NCBI RefSeq assembly: GCF_003391395.1
Contig: NZ_CP024190.1
Coordinates: 2,418,001 to 2,482,000, forward strand
Direction of reading: 5' to 3'
Source of the DNA: Mycobacterium marinum
GTDB lineage: Bacteria; Actinomycetota; Actinomycetes; Mycobacteriales; Mycobacteriaceae
DNA length: 64,000 bases
Each line of letters opens with the position of its first letter. The first letter of the stretch is position 1. The position numbers and the translations under genes were made by a program. This document shows, piece after piece, positions 48,643-57,297 of the stretch. Below the pieces are notes generated by a model. The model did not search any database. It had not been told where the DNA came from and worked only from the letters and a program-made list of their open reading frames with translations.

Positions 48643-49820
48643 GCACCGCAGCCGAGGGCGGCGCAATCCGCCGGGCCGGCCACGAGCCGCGTTACGACCT
48701 CGCCCAATTGCCGCCGGCACCGCCAACCACGGTGGCCGTTATCGAAGGCATGGCCACCGGCGCCCCACAACGGGTGGTTGCTCAGGCCGACGCCGCCGCT
48801 CGTGTTTCCGAGCTGTTCGTTGATCCGCAACAGCGGGAACGAATTTCGCGGATATATGACAAGACCCGGATTGATACCCGCAGGATGGCAGTGGATCCGC
48901 TCGACGACGAGTTCGACGAGTTCCGGCGCGAGCCGGCAACGATCCGGGACCGGATGAACCTGTTCTATCAGCACGCCGTACCGCTGGCGGTCGACGTGGC
49001 CGCCCGTGCCCTCGACGGCCTCCCATACGCCCCCGACGAGATCGGCCAGCTGGTGTTCGTCACCAGCACCGGTTTCATTGCACCGGGCGTGGATGTGGAG
49101 ATCGTCAAGCAGCTCGGTCTGCCCCGGTCGATATCGCGGGTGGTGGTCAACTTCATGGGTTGTGCTGCCGCAATGAACGCCATTCGCACCGCGACGAACT
49201 ACGTCCGAGCCCACCCGAGCATGAAGGCATTGGTGGTGTGCATCGAATTGTCCTCGGTGAATGCGGTTTTCGCCGATGACATCAACGACGTCGTAATCCA
49301 CAGTTTGTTCGGAGATGGCTGCGGCGCATTGGTCATTGGAGCCAGCCAGGTCCAGCAGCCGCTACCCGCTGGCAACGTGGTGATCCGCAGCAGCTTCAGC
49401 CAGCTGCTCGACGACGCCGAGGACGGGATCGTGCTTGGGGTCAATCACGACGGCATCACGTGTGAGCTGTCGGAGAATCTGCCCAGCTACATCTACCGTT
49501 CGGTCGACCCGGTGGTCGCAGAGATGTTGCGGGACAACGGGTTGAGCAAGGCCGATATCGACCTGTGGGCGATACATCCGGGTGGGCCGAAGATCATCGA
49601 GCAGTCCGCGCGCTCGTTGGGGATTCCCGTCGGGCGAGCCGTGCAGAGCTGGGATGTACTAGCTCAGTTCGGCAACATGTTGAGCGTATCGCTGATCTTC
49701 GTGCTGGAAATGATGGTTGCGCAGGCCGAGTCGGACAAACCCATCTCAACGGGTGTGGCGTTCGCCTTCGCCCCGGGCGTCACGGTCGAAGGCATGTTGT
49801 TCGACATCATCCGCCACTGA
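48639..49820 (+). CDS. pks18: Type III polyketide synthase (alpha-pyrone synthase)
   Basis: This 393-residue chalcone-synthase-like enzyme has the Cys nucleophile in NFMGCAAAMNAIR, His in AIHPGGPKI and Asn in QFGNMLS, the three catalytic residues of the family. Its length equals that recalled for Pks18 (Rv1372), which extends long-chain acyl-CoA with malonyl-CoA to alkyl alpha-pyrones. The start MSTAAEGGAI overlaps the desaturase stop. The first sulfotransferase gene begins 59 bp downstream on the same strand. Confidence 0.92.
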   Translation: MSTAAEGGAIRRAGHEPRYDLAQLPPAPPTTVAVIEGMATGAPQRVVAQADAAARVSELFVDPQQRERISRIYDKTRIDTRRMAVDPLDDEFDEFRREPATIRDRMNLFYQHAVPLAVDVAARALDGLPYAPDEIGQLVFVTSTGFIAPGVDVEIVKQLGLPRSISRVVVNFMGCAAAMNAIRTATNYVRAHPSMKALVVCIELSSVNAVFADDINDVVIHSLFGDGCGALVIGASQVQQPLPAGNVVIRSSFSQLLDDAEDGIVLGVNHDGITCELSENLPSYIYRSVDPVVAEMLRDNGLSKADIDLWAIHPGGPKIIEQSARSLGIPVGRAVQSWDVLAQFGNMLSVSLIFVLEMMVAQAESDKPISTGVAFAFAPGVTVEGMLFDIIRH

Positions 49821-49879
49821 TGGCCGCTGCCCAGCCGAGAACCCAACCAGCCGAGACCATGCTGAGCAGGAGAAGTGTC

Positions 49880-50914
49880 GTGCCAATCGCATCCGATGAA
49901 ATGGGCAACAATCGCCCGCCTCCGGCGCCGTCATCCGGTCAGTTCCGGACCGATGACCGGGTTGCCTACCGCTCCTGGATGAGCGACAACCTGCGCTGGG
50001 ATAGCTTGACGTTGCGGGACGGCGACATCGTGATCTCGGCACCGCCGAAGTGCGGCACCACCTGGACGCAACGCCTGATTTCCCTGCTCATCTTCGATGG
50101 GCCGCAGCTGCCGGCGCCGATGCACTTGGTGTCGCCGTGGCTGGACCTGACCGCCCGGCCGGTGCAGGAGGTCGCCGCCGCACTCGATGCCCAGCCCCAT
50201 CGCCGGTTCATCAAGACCCACACGCCGCTGGACGGCTTGGTGCTCGAGGATCGGGTCACCTATATCGGGGTGGGGCGCGATCCCCGCGATGCCGCGGTCT
50301 CGATGCTGATGGACCAGCACCGGATGCGGGCGCTGCACGAGGTGTTGGGGCCGCCAGGTGAGCGATTCGCGCCCCCGGGTTTGGACTTCGACGGCGAGTT
50401 CAGCCCGCTCGACGTGCTGCGGCGCTGGCTGGAAGGGCCCAACGTACCCACCGAGGGGATCGCTTCGTTGGCCACCATCCTGCATCACTTCGCCACGTTC
50501 TGGGACCGGCGCAGGCAGCCCAACGTCGCGATGTTCCACTACGCGGACTACCGGGCGGACCTCGTCGGTGAACTGTTGCGCCTCGGCTCGGTCCTGGGTA
50601 TCGAGCTGGGTCCCGATCGCGCCGCGGAGTTGGCCGAACACGCCACCCTCGACGCCATGCGCGCGCACGCCGATGCGCTTGCTCCCGCGGCCACCCCCGG
50701 CGTCCTACCCGGGCACCAGCCGCGTACCGAAGCCCCCTTCTTCCGGGCCGGTGGACGTGGCCAGTGGCACGACATTTTCACCGCCGCCGAGCATCGGCGC
50801 TACGGCGAACGCGCGGCCGAATTGGCCGGGAATCTGGGCGGCCCGGAGTTCCTCGACTGGGCTCACCGGGGTCGCGGGGACCGCCGCGGCCCCGTCGAGC
50901 GGGGGGAGTCCTGA
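49880..50914 (+). CDS. PAPS-dependent sulfotransferase (copy 1), Rv1373-like
   Basis: This 344-residue enzyme of the glycolipid-sulfotransferase family transfers sulfate from PAPS. The 5'-phosphosulfate loop is PPKCGTTWTQRL, the 3'-phosphate motif is VGRDPRDAAVSM, and RFIKTHTPLDGL supplies further contacts. GTG at 49880 is fixed by AGGAG 7 bases upstream; ATG 49859 is an alternative. Rv1373 was reported to sulfate glycolipids; the substrate here is unknown. It overlaps copy 2 by TGATG. Position after pks18 suggests sulfation of a lipid made by this cluster. Confidence 0.87.
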   Translation: MPIASDEMGNNRPPPAPSSGQFRTDDRVAYRSWMSDNLRWDSLTLRDGDIVISAPPKCGTTWTQRLISLLIFDGPQLPAPMHLVSPWLDLTARPVQEVAAALDAQPHRRFIKTHTPLDGLVLEDRVTYIGVGRDPRDAAVSMLMDQHRMRALHEVLGPPGERFAPPGLDFDGEFSPLDVLRRWLEGPNVPTEGIASLATILHHFATFWDRRRQPNVAMFHYADYRADLVGELLRLGSVLGIELGPDRAAELAEHATLDAMRAHADALAPAATPGVLPGHQPRTEAPFFRAGGRGQWHDIFTAAEHRRYGERAAELAGNLGGPEFLDWAHRGRGDRRGPVERGES

Positions 50915-51927
50915 TGGCCACCCGAGTCGGGTATCACTCGTGGATCAGCGACAACCGGCGTTGGGACGCGCTGGAGCTGCGCGAGGGCGACATCGTGATT
51001 TCGGCGCCGTCGAAGTGCGGCGTCACGTTGACCCAGCGCCTGGTGTCGCTGCTGGTCTTCGATGGACCGCAGTTGCCGGGGCCGCTGGCCGAGGTTTCGC
51101 CATGGCTGGATAGGACGGTCCGGCCGGTGAACGAGGTCGTTGCCGCCCTCAACGCGCAGGGCCACCGCCGATTCATCAAGACCCACACGCCGCTGGACGG
51201 CCTGGTGCTCGATGACCGGGTCACCTACATCGGCGTGGGCCGCGACCCGCGCGATGCCGCGATGTCGGAGCTTTTCCAGTGGGACAACATGAACCACGCC
51301 AACCTCAACCGGAGGGGGTCCGCCGCCGGCGATGGACAGGGTGATCCCACGCCCATCCAGGCCTTCCGGGCCTGGATGGAAGGGCCGATCATGCCCCCGG
51401 AAAGCCCGGTTGCACCCCCACCTTCGGCGATCGCGCCGCCCCCCGGCCCCGGTTTCCCGCCTCCGCACGGGGGGCCGGGCCCGATGCCGCCCATGGCCAA
51501 ACACATGGGCTCGCTGTCCAACATCCTGCATCACTTCAACACGGTCTGGTCGCGACGTCAGCTGCCCAACGTGTCGATGTTCCATTACACCGACTACCGC
51601 GCCGACCTCGTGGGTGAGCTGATCCGCCTGGCGGGGGTCCTGGGCTGCTCCCTTGGCCGCGATCGTGCCGAGGAGCTCGCGCAGCATGCCACGCTGAACT
51701 CGATGCGTGCGCGCGCCGCCGAACTCGCCCCCGAGTCCACCGAAGGCATTTGGCGCAGCAACGAGCGCTTTTTCCGGGCCGGTGGTAGCGGCGAATGGCA
51801 GGAGTTCTTCGACGAGCGCGTCTATCGCCGCTACTACGATCGCATCAACCAGCTGGCCGCGCCGGATCTGCTGGCCTGGGCGCATGAGGGTCGCCGGGGC
51901 TGTGATCCCGCCGGGCCGGTGGGCTGA
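50914..51927 (+). CDS. PAPS-dependent sulfotransferase-like protein (copy 2) with Pro-rich insert
   Basis: This 337-residue paralogue of the preceding protein is very similar at both ends (GYHSWISDNRRWDALELREG, RRFIKTHTPLDGLVLDDRVT then Y). Two differences stand out. The phosphosulfate loop reads PSKCGVTLTQRL, where copy 1 has CGTTWTQ, so one Thr and the Trp are changed. An insert rich in Pro/Gly (about residues 160-196, with PPPSAIAPPPGPGFPPP) sits in the variable middle. Activity may be altered or lost. It is coupled to copy 1 by TGATG and convergent with the methyltransferase gene 6 bp away. Confidence 0.83.
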   Translation: MATRVGYHSWISDNRRWDALELREGDIVISAPSKCGVTLTQRLVSLLVFDGPQLPGPLAEVSPWLDRTVRPVNEVVAALNAQGHRRFIKTHTPLDGLVLDDRVTYIGVGRDPRDAAMSELFQWDNMNHANLNRRGSAAGDGQGDPTPIQAFRAWMEGPIMPPESPVAPPPSAIAPPPGPGFPPPHGGPGPMPPMAKHMGSLSNILHHFNTVWSRRQLPNVSMFHYTDYRADLVGELIRLAGVLGCSLGRDRAEELAQHATLNSMRARAAELAPESTEGIWRSNERFFRAGGSGEWQEFFDERVYRRYYDRINQLAAPDLLAWAHEGRRGCDPAGPVG

Positions 51928-51933
51928 GCTGCG

Positions 51934-52569
51934 CTAGTTTTGCCGCCGCGCGCGGACGTACCAGAAGGCCAGCTCGATGGGCTGCCCGTCGGATCCACCG
52001 AGTTGGCGGTTCACCGTGACCGGATCCAGCGCCGCGATTTCCCAGCCCGCACCGCCTAGCACGTCGCGCAGCGTCTGCTCGGGCACCGCCGGGCGCGGCT
52101 GTTGTTCGTTGGGCGGGTTGGCATCGCAGAAGCAACTCATCAGCAGGGTGGCGCCAGGTCTGGTGGCGCGGTGCACCGCGGCCGCATAGCTGCGCTTGCC
52201 CTCGTCGTCGAGGCAGTGGAACATGCCGCTGTCGATCACGGTGTCGAAGGCGTCGGTGTAACCGTCCAGCTTGGTGGAGTCGGCCACCGCGAACGTGACG
52301 TGCACGCCCGCGTCATCGGCTCGGCGCGCCGCGGTGATCAGCGCGGTCGGGGAAATGTCCAGGCCGGTCACCGGGTGTCCGTGCGCAGCCAGGTAGATCG
52401 CGTTGTCGCCCAGCCCACAACCGATGTCCAGCACGTCGCCGTGCACCCAGCCGCCGGCTTGCCAGGCGATGACATTTTCTTTGGGAGCCTTGGTATCCCA
52501 CGGGGGCGTCGTCATCGGCGCAACGCCCGGGCGCGGGCTCTCGCCGCGGTACAGCGCATCAAAATCCAT
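51934..52569 (-). CDS. SAM-dependent methyltransferase, Rv1377c-like
   Basis: This 211-residue class I methyltransferase has motif [17 protein letters not shown], motif II near [11 protein letters not shown], an acidic [11 protein letters not shown] strand, and post-motif [19 protein letters not shown]-terminal YVRARR tail is present. The fold resembles thiol/tellurite-type methyltransferases; the substrate is unknown. [15 protein letters not shown] at 52569 is the likely start; an ATG at 52626 extends it by 19 residues without conserved sequence. It is divergent from pyrR. Confidence 0.83.
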
Positions 52570-52715
52570 CTGTTGCAGCCCGGCGGGAAAACCGGTGGAA
52601 TCCCCAGAAGCGGTGGAGTCCCTCACCTATGCCAGGGTATCCCCACGGCGGGCCCCGCATCGTGGCCGCGGGCGCGCAATGCTACGGTGTCGGGCAGTCG
52701 ACATCCTTTAACGAC

Positions 52716-52740
52716 CCGTCCGGAGAGGCGGAGAAGGAGG
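52716..52740 (+). promoter_or_regulatory. PyrR-binding RNA hairpin and pyrR ribosome binding site
   Basis: CCGTCCGGAGAGGCGG at 52716-52731 fits the PyrR-recognised loop: a short stem (CCG/CGG) around the conserved UCCxGAGAGG core. The Shine-Dalgarno AGGAGG lies only 3 bases later (52735-52740). UMP-bound PyrR would stabilise the hairpin and block translation of pyrR, as reported for the M. smegmatis pyr leader. The ATG is 12 bases after the Shine-Dalgarno. Confidence 0.75.
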
Positions 52741-52752
52741 TCAGGTTCTCGC

Positions 52753-53316
52753 ATGGGTGCCGCCAATGATGCCGTGGACGGCAGGGAGTTGATGTCCGCG
52801 GCCGACGTCGGTCGAACTATTTCCCGCATTGCGCACCAGATCATCGAAAAGACCGCGCTGGATAGCCCGGACTCGCCGCGCGTCGTGTTGCTCGGGATCC
52901 CGACTCGCGGTGTGATCCTGGCGTCGCGGTTGGCGGCCAACATCGGCGAATACAGCGGCATCGAGGTCGACCATGGTGCGCTGGACATCACGCTGTATCG
53001 CGATGATCTGATGAGCAAACCGCCGCGGCCGCTGGAGGAGACCGAGATCCCGGCCGGCGGTGTCGATGACGCTCTGGTGATTCTGGTCGATGACGTGCTC
53101 TACTCCGGGCGCTCGGTGCGCTCGGCGCTGGACGCGCTGCGCGATGTCGGACGGCCGCGATCGGTCCAGCTGGCCGTGTTGGTCGACCGCGGGCACCGGG
53201 AACTGCCGGTGCGCGCGGACTACGTGGGCAAGAACGTGCCCACCGCACGCAGCGAAAGCGTGCATGTCCAATTCAGCGAACACGACGGCCACGATGGGGT
53301 GGTGATCTCTCGATGA
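52753..53316 (+). CDS. pyrR: Bifunctional pyr operon regulator / uracil phosphoribosyltransferase PyrR
   Basis: This 187-residue PRTase-fold protein binds pyr mRNA in response to UMP and has uracil phosphoribosyltransferase activity. It shows [25 protein letters not shown], the ITLYRDDL segment, the PRPP motif [19 protein letters not shown] and [20 protein letters not shown] then VPT. ATG at 52753 follows the leader hairpin. The stop overlaps pyrB (ATGA). First gene of the pyrimidine operon; counterpart Rv1379. Confidence 0.95.
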
Positions 53317-54275
53317 CACCCAGGCATCTGCTGGCGGCGGGCGACTTGAGCCGCGATGACGCCATTGCGATCCTTGACGACGCCGACCGCTTCGCGCAGG
53401 CCCTGGTTGGCCGTGAGGTCAAGAAGTTGCCGACGCTGCGCGGTCGCACCGTGGTGACGATGTTCTACGAGAACTCGACGCGAACCCGGGTTTCCTTCGA
53501 GGTGGCCGGTAAGTGGATGAGCGCGGACGTGATCAATGTCAGCGCGAGCGGGTCTTCGGTCAGCAAGGGCGAGTCACTGCGCGACACCGCGCTGACCCTG
53601 CGTGCGGCCGGCGCCGACGCGCTGATCATCCGGCACCCCGCGTCCGGGGCGGCGCGGCTGCTCGCCGATTGGACCGCCGGCCAATCCGACGGCGGCCCTT
53701 CGGTGATCAACGCCGGCGACGGCACTCACGAGCACCCGACGCAGGCACTGCTGGACGCCCTGACCATCCGGCAGCGGCTCGGTGGCATCGAAGGCCGGCG
53801 CGTCGTCATCGTCGGCGACATCCTGCACAGCCGGGTGGCCCGCTCCAACGTCATGCTGCTGCACACACTGGGTGCCGAGGTGGTGCTGGTGGCGCCGCCC
53901 ACCTTGCTGCCGGTGGGTGTCGCGGATTGGCCGGTCACCTTCTCCCATGACCTTGACGCCGAGCTTCCCGCCGCCGACGCGGTGCTGATGCTGCGGGTGC
54001 AGGCCGAGCGGATGAACGGCGGATTCTTCCCCTCGGTGCGCGAGTACTCGACCTTGTACGGTCTGTCCGACCGTCGTCAGGCGATGCTGGCCGGTCACGC
54101 GGTGGTGCTGCATCCCGGGCCGATGCTGCGTGGCATGGAAATCGCCTCATCGGTTGCCGACTCGTCACAGTCGGCTGTGTTGCAACAGGTTTCCAACGGA
54201 GTCCACATACGCATGGCGGTGCTGTTCCATGTCCTGGTTGGACTCGAGTCGGCTGGGGAAGAGGGTGCGGCGTGA
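53313..54275 (+). CDS. pyrB: Aspartate carbamoyltransferase, catalytic subunit
   Basis: This 320-residue enzyme joins carbamoyl phosphate and L-aspartate. Motifs are [19 protein letters not shown] with the carbamoyl-phosphate STRTR loop, [31 protein letters not shown] and [10 protein letters not shown]. No regulatory subunit gene is nearby, as expected in actinobacteria. It is coupled to pyrR and to pyrC by 4-bp ATGA/GTGA overlaps. Confidence 0.95.
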
Positions 54276-55564
54276 GCGTGCTGCTGCGCGGAGTGCGGTT
54301 GTACGGCGAGGGCGAACGGGTCGACGTACTCGTCGACGACAACCAGATCGCTGACATCGGGACCGGACTGGCCATCCCCGATACGGCGGATGTCATCGAT
54401 GCCACCGATCACGTGCTGCTGCCGGGGCTGGTTGACCTGCACACCCACCTGCGCGAGCCGGGCCGCGAATATGCCGAGGACATCGAGACCGGTTCGGCGG
54501 CAGCAGCGCTGGGTGGCTACACGGCGGTGTTCGCGATGGCCAACACCCATCCGGTGGCCGACAGTCCGGTGGTCACCGACCACGTCTGGCACCGGGGACA
54601 GCAGGTCGGTTTGGTCGACGTACATCCCGTCGGCGCCGTCACGGTCGGGCTCGCCGGAACTGAACTCACCGAGATGGGCATGATGAATGCCGGTGTCGCC
54701 GCGGTGCGGATGTTCTCCGACGACGGGATCTGCGTGCACGACCCGCTGATCATGCGCCGCGCTCTCGAATACGCCACCGGCCTGGGTGTGCTGATCGCCC
54801 AGCACGCCGAGGAACCCAGGCTGACCGTCGGTGCGGTCGCCCACGAAGGCCCGAATGCCGCGCAGTTGGGCCTGGCGGGTTGGCCCAGGACGGCCGAGGA
54901 ATCGATTGTGGCCCGCGACGCGCTGCTGGCCCGAGACGCGGGCGCGCGGGTGCACATCTGCCACGCCTCCACCGTGGGAACCGTCGAAATATTGAAATGG
55001 GCTAAATCGCAAGGTATTTCGATCACAGCGGAGGTTACTCCGCATCACCTGCTGCTCGATGACCGCAGACTGTCCGGCTACGACGGGGTAAATCGGGTCA
55101 ATCCACCGCTGCGCGAGGCGTCTGATGCGATGGCGCTGCGACAGGCGCTGGCCGACGGGATCATCGATTGTGTGGCCACCGATCACGCGCCGCACGCCGA
55201 GCACGAGAAATGCGTCGAGTTCTCCGCGGCGCGGCCGGGCATGCTCGGGCTGCAGACCGCGCTGTCGGTGGTGGTGCAGACGATGGTGCAGCCGGGTCTG
55301 CTGAGCTGGCGCGATGTCGCGCGGGTGATGAGTGAGAACCCGGCGCGAATCGTGGGGCTGCCCGATCATGGCCGGCCGCTCGAGGTAGGGGAGCCGGCCA
55401 ACCTGACCGTGGTTGATCCCGACGCCACCTGGACTGTCACCGGGGCCGACCTGGCCAGCCGCTCGGCCAACACCCCGTACGAGTCGATGACCTTGCCCGC
55501 CCGGGTCACGGCGACGCTGTTGCGTGGAAAGATCACCGCCAGGGACGGAAAGAGCCCGGCATGA
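54272..55564 (+). CDS. pyrC: Dihydroorotase
   Basis: This 430-residue class I dihydroorotase of the amidohydrolase superfamily interconverts carbamoyl aspartate and dihydroorotate. Metal ligands are in LVDLHTHLREPG, HICHAST, EVTPHHLLLDD and ATDHAPHAEHEK. It starts with GTG overlapping pyrB and ends overlapping the next ATG. Counterpart Rv1381. Confidence 0.95.
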   Translation: MSVLLRGVRLYGEGERVDVLVDDNQIADIGTGLAIPDTADVIDATDHVLLPGLVDLHTHLREPGREYAEDIETGSAAAALGGYTAVFAMANTHPVADSPVVTDHVWHRGQQVGLVDVHPVGAVTVGLAGTELTEMGMMNAGVAAVRMFSDDGICVHDPLIMRRALEYATGLGVLIAQHAEEPRLTVGAVAHEGPNAAQLGLAGWPRTAEESIVARDALLARDAGARVHICHASTVGTVEILKWAKSQGISITAEVTPHHLLLDDRRLSGYDGVNRVNPPLREASDAMALRQALADGIIDCVATDHAPHAEHEKCVEFSAARPGMLGLQTALSVVVQTMVQPGLLSWRDVARVMSENPARIVGLPDHGRPLEVGEPANLTVVDPDATWTVTGADLASRSANTPYESMTLPARVTATLLRGKITARDGKSPA

Positions 55565-56082
55565 ACTCAGGCACGCTGATCGGCTCCCTGATCTTTGCGG
55601 CCGTGCTGGCGGTGTTGATCGCGATGGTGATCGCGCTGATGATCAGGGGCTGGCGGCGTCGCGCGCGACTGCAACGCGAGCTGATCGGTGCGTTACCCGA
55701 CCTGCCCGCCGCGGTGGGTCCCGCGTCGGTCACCACTTGCGGCATGTACGTCGGTTGCACCCTGGCGCCGGCGTCCAACCACCGGGTTGTGGTCGGCGAC
55801 CTCGGGTACCGCAGCCGGGCGGAACTGACCCGTCATCCCGACGGAATTCTGGTGAAACGTGCGCGGGCGCAGCCGATTTGGATCCCACTGGATTCGATCA
55901 CAGCGGTACGCACCGAGCGCGGAATCGCCGGCAAGATCGCGGCCCGCGACGGGATACTGGCAATCCGGTGGCGACTGCCATCAGGTACTGAGATCGACAC
56001 CGGGTTCCGGGCAGACAATCGTGACGAATACGACGGCTGGCTAGCAGGCTGGCTTCAGCCCCGAACGGAGGGAATCGTGTGA
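55561..56082 (+). CDS. Membrane-anchored PH-like domain protein, Rv1382-like
   Basis: This 173-residue protein has an N-terminal transmembrane helix (LIGSLIFAAVLAVLIAMVIA then LMI) with a basic cytoplasmic flank WRRRARLQ. A soluble domain follows (TLAPASNHRVVVGDLGYRSR, then WIPLDSITAVRTERGIAGKI) that resembles bacterial PH-like folds. The function is unknown, but it is embedded between pyrC and carA with 4-bp overlaps on both sides, so it is made with the pyrimidine enzymes. Confidence 0.82.
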   Translation: MNSGTLIGSLIFAAVLAVLIAMVIALMIRGWRRRARLQRELIGALPDLPAAVGPASVTTCGMYVGCTLAPASNHRVVVGDLGYRSRAELTRHPDGILVKRARAQPIWIPLDSITAVRTERGIAGKIAARDGILAIRWRLPSGTEIDTGFRADNRDEYDGWLAGWLQPRTEGIV

Positions 56083-57206
56083 GCAAAGCCTTGCTCGTAC
56101 TTGAAGATGGCCGAGTCTTCACCGGAATGTCATTCGGTGCGGTTGGCCAAACACTGGGGGAAGCCGTTTTCAGCACCGGCATGTCCGGCTATCAGGAGAC
56201 GCTGACCGATCCCAGTTACCACCGCCAGATCGTGGTGGCCACCGCCCCGCAGATCGGCAACACCGGCTGGAACGACGAGGACGGAGAGAGCCGCGGCGAC
56301 AAGATCTGGGTCGCGGGCTACGCGGTACGTGACCCGTCGCCGCGCGCCTCCAACTGGCGCTCATCGACCACACTGGAAGACGAGCTCATCCGCCAGCGCA
56401 TCGTGGGGATCGCCGGCATCGACACCCGCGCAGTGGTGCGTCATCTACGCAGCCGCGGCTCGATGAAGGCCGGTGTGTTCTCCGGTGCGGCCCTGACCGC
56501 CGGCACGCAAGTAGCCGAGCTGGTCGAGCGGGTGGCTGCCCAACCCCCGATGCTGGGCGCCGATCTCGCCGGAGAGGTCAGCACGCCCGAGGCGTACATC
56601 GTCGAACCAGAAGGGCCGCAGCGTTTTACCGTGGTGGCCCTGGACCTCGGTATCAAGACCAACACGCCGCGCAACTTCGCCCGGCGCGGCGTTCGCAGCC
56701 ATGTGCTGCCCTCGTCGGTGACCTTCGATCAGATCGCCGATATCAAGCCAGACGGCGTGTTCTTGTCCAACGGACCCGGCGATCCGGCGACCGCAGACCA
56801 TGTCGTGTCGCTGACCCGTGAGGTGCTCGGTGCCGGAATCCCGCTGTTCGGTATCTGCTTCGGTAATCAGATCCTGGGCCGAGCGCTGGGATTGTCGACC
56901 TACAAGATGGTGTTCGGGCACCGGGGCATCAACATTCCGGTCATCGACCACGCCACCGGGAGAGTCGCGGTAACCGCGCAGAACCACGGTTTCGCGCTGG
57001 AAGGGGAGGCCGGGCAGTCTTTCGAGACGCCGTTCGGCCGGGCCGCTGTCAGCCACACCTGCGCCAATGACGGTGTGGTCGAGGGGGTCAGACTGGTTGA
57101 CGGCCGCGCATTCTCGGTGCAGTACCACCCCGAGGCCGCGGCAGGCCCACACGATGCCGAGTACCTGTTCGATCAGTTTGTTGACCTGATGGCGGGGGAC
57201 CGCTGA
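56079..57206 (+). CDS. carA: Carbamoyl-phosphate synthase, small (glutaminase) subunit
   Basis: This 375-residue subunit has the CPSase N-terminal domain (LVLEDGRVFTGMSFGAVG, STGMSGYQETLTDPSYHRQI) and a class I glutamine amidotransferase domain. The Cys nucleophile lies in PLFGICFGNQILG and the His/Glu pair in QYHPEAAAGP. It hydrolyses glutamine and channels ammonia to CarB. GTG at 56079 overlaps the PH-like gene. carB starts about 90 bp later. Confidence 0.95.
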   Translation: MSKALLVLEDGRVFTGMSFGAVGQTLGEAVFSTGMSGYQETLTDPSYHRQIVVATAPQIGNTGWNDEDGESRGDKIWVAGYAVRDPSPRASNWRSSTTLEDELIRQRIVGIAGIDTRAVVRHLRSRGSMKAGVFSGAALTAGTQVAELVERVAAQPPMLGADLAGEVSTPEAYIVEPEGPQRFTVVALDLGIKTNTPRNFARRGVRSHVLPSSVTFDQIADIKPDGVFLSNGPGDPATADHVVSLTREVLGAGIPLFGICFGNQILGRALGLSTYKMVFGHRGINIPVIDHATGRVAVTAQNHGFALEGEAGQSFETPFGRAAVSHTCANDGVVEGVRLVDGRAFSVQYHPEAAAGPHDAEYLFDQFVDLMAGDR

Positions 57207-57297
57207 TGCTCATCGCCGCGAGCGGGTGCCCCCAGCCGACACGCTGGGTTCGGCGCAAGACCGCGCACCTTCGCGTCCAAACCCTAGGGGGCTGCTA

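Noticed and set aside
50764..50913. Longer start for the second sulfotransferase, 50 codons upstream
   Set aside because: It would lie inside copy 1 in another frame. ATG at 50914 has a GGGGAG site and starts with the same GYHSWISDN segment as copy 1.
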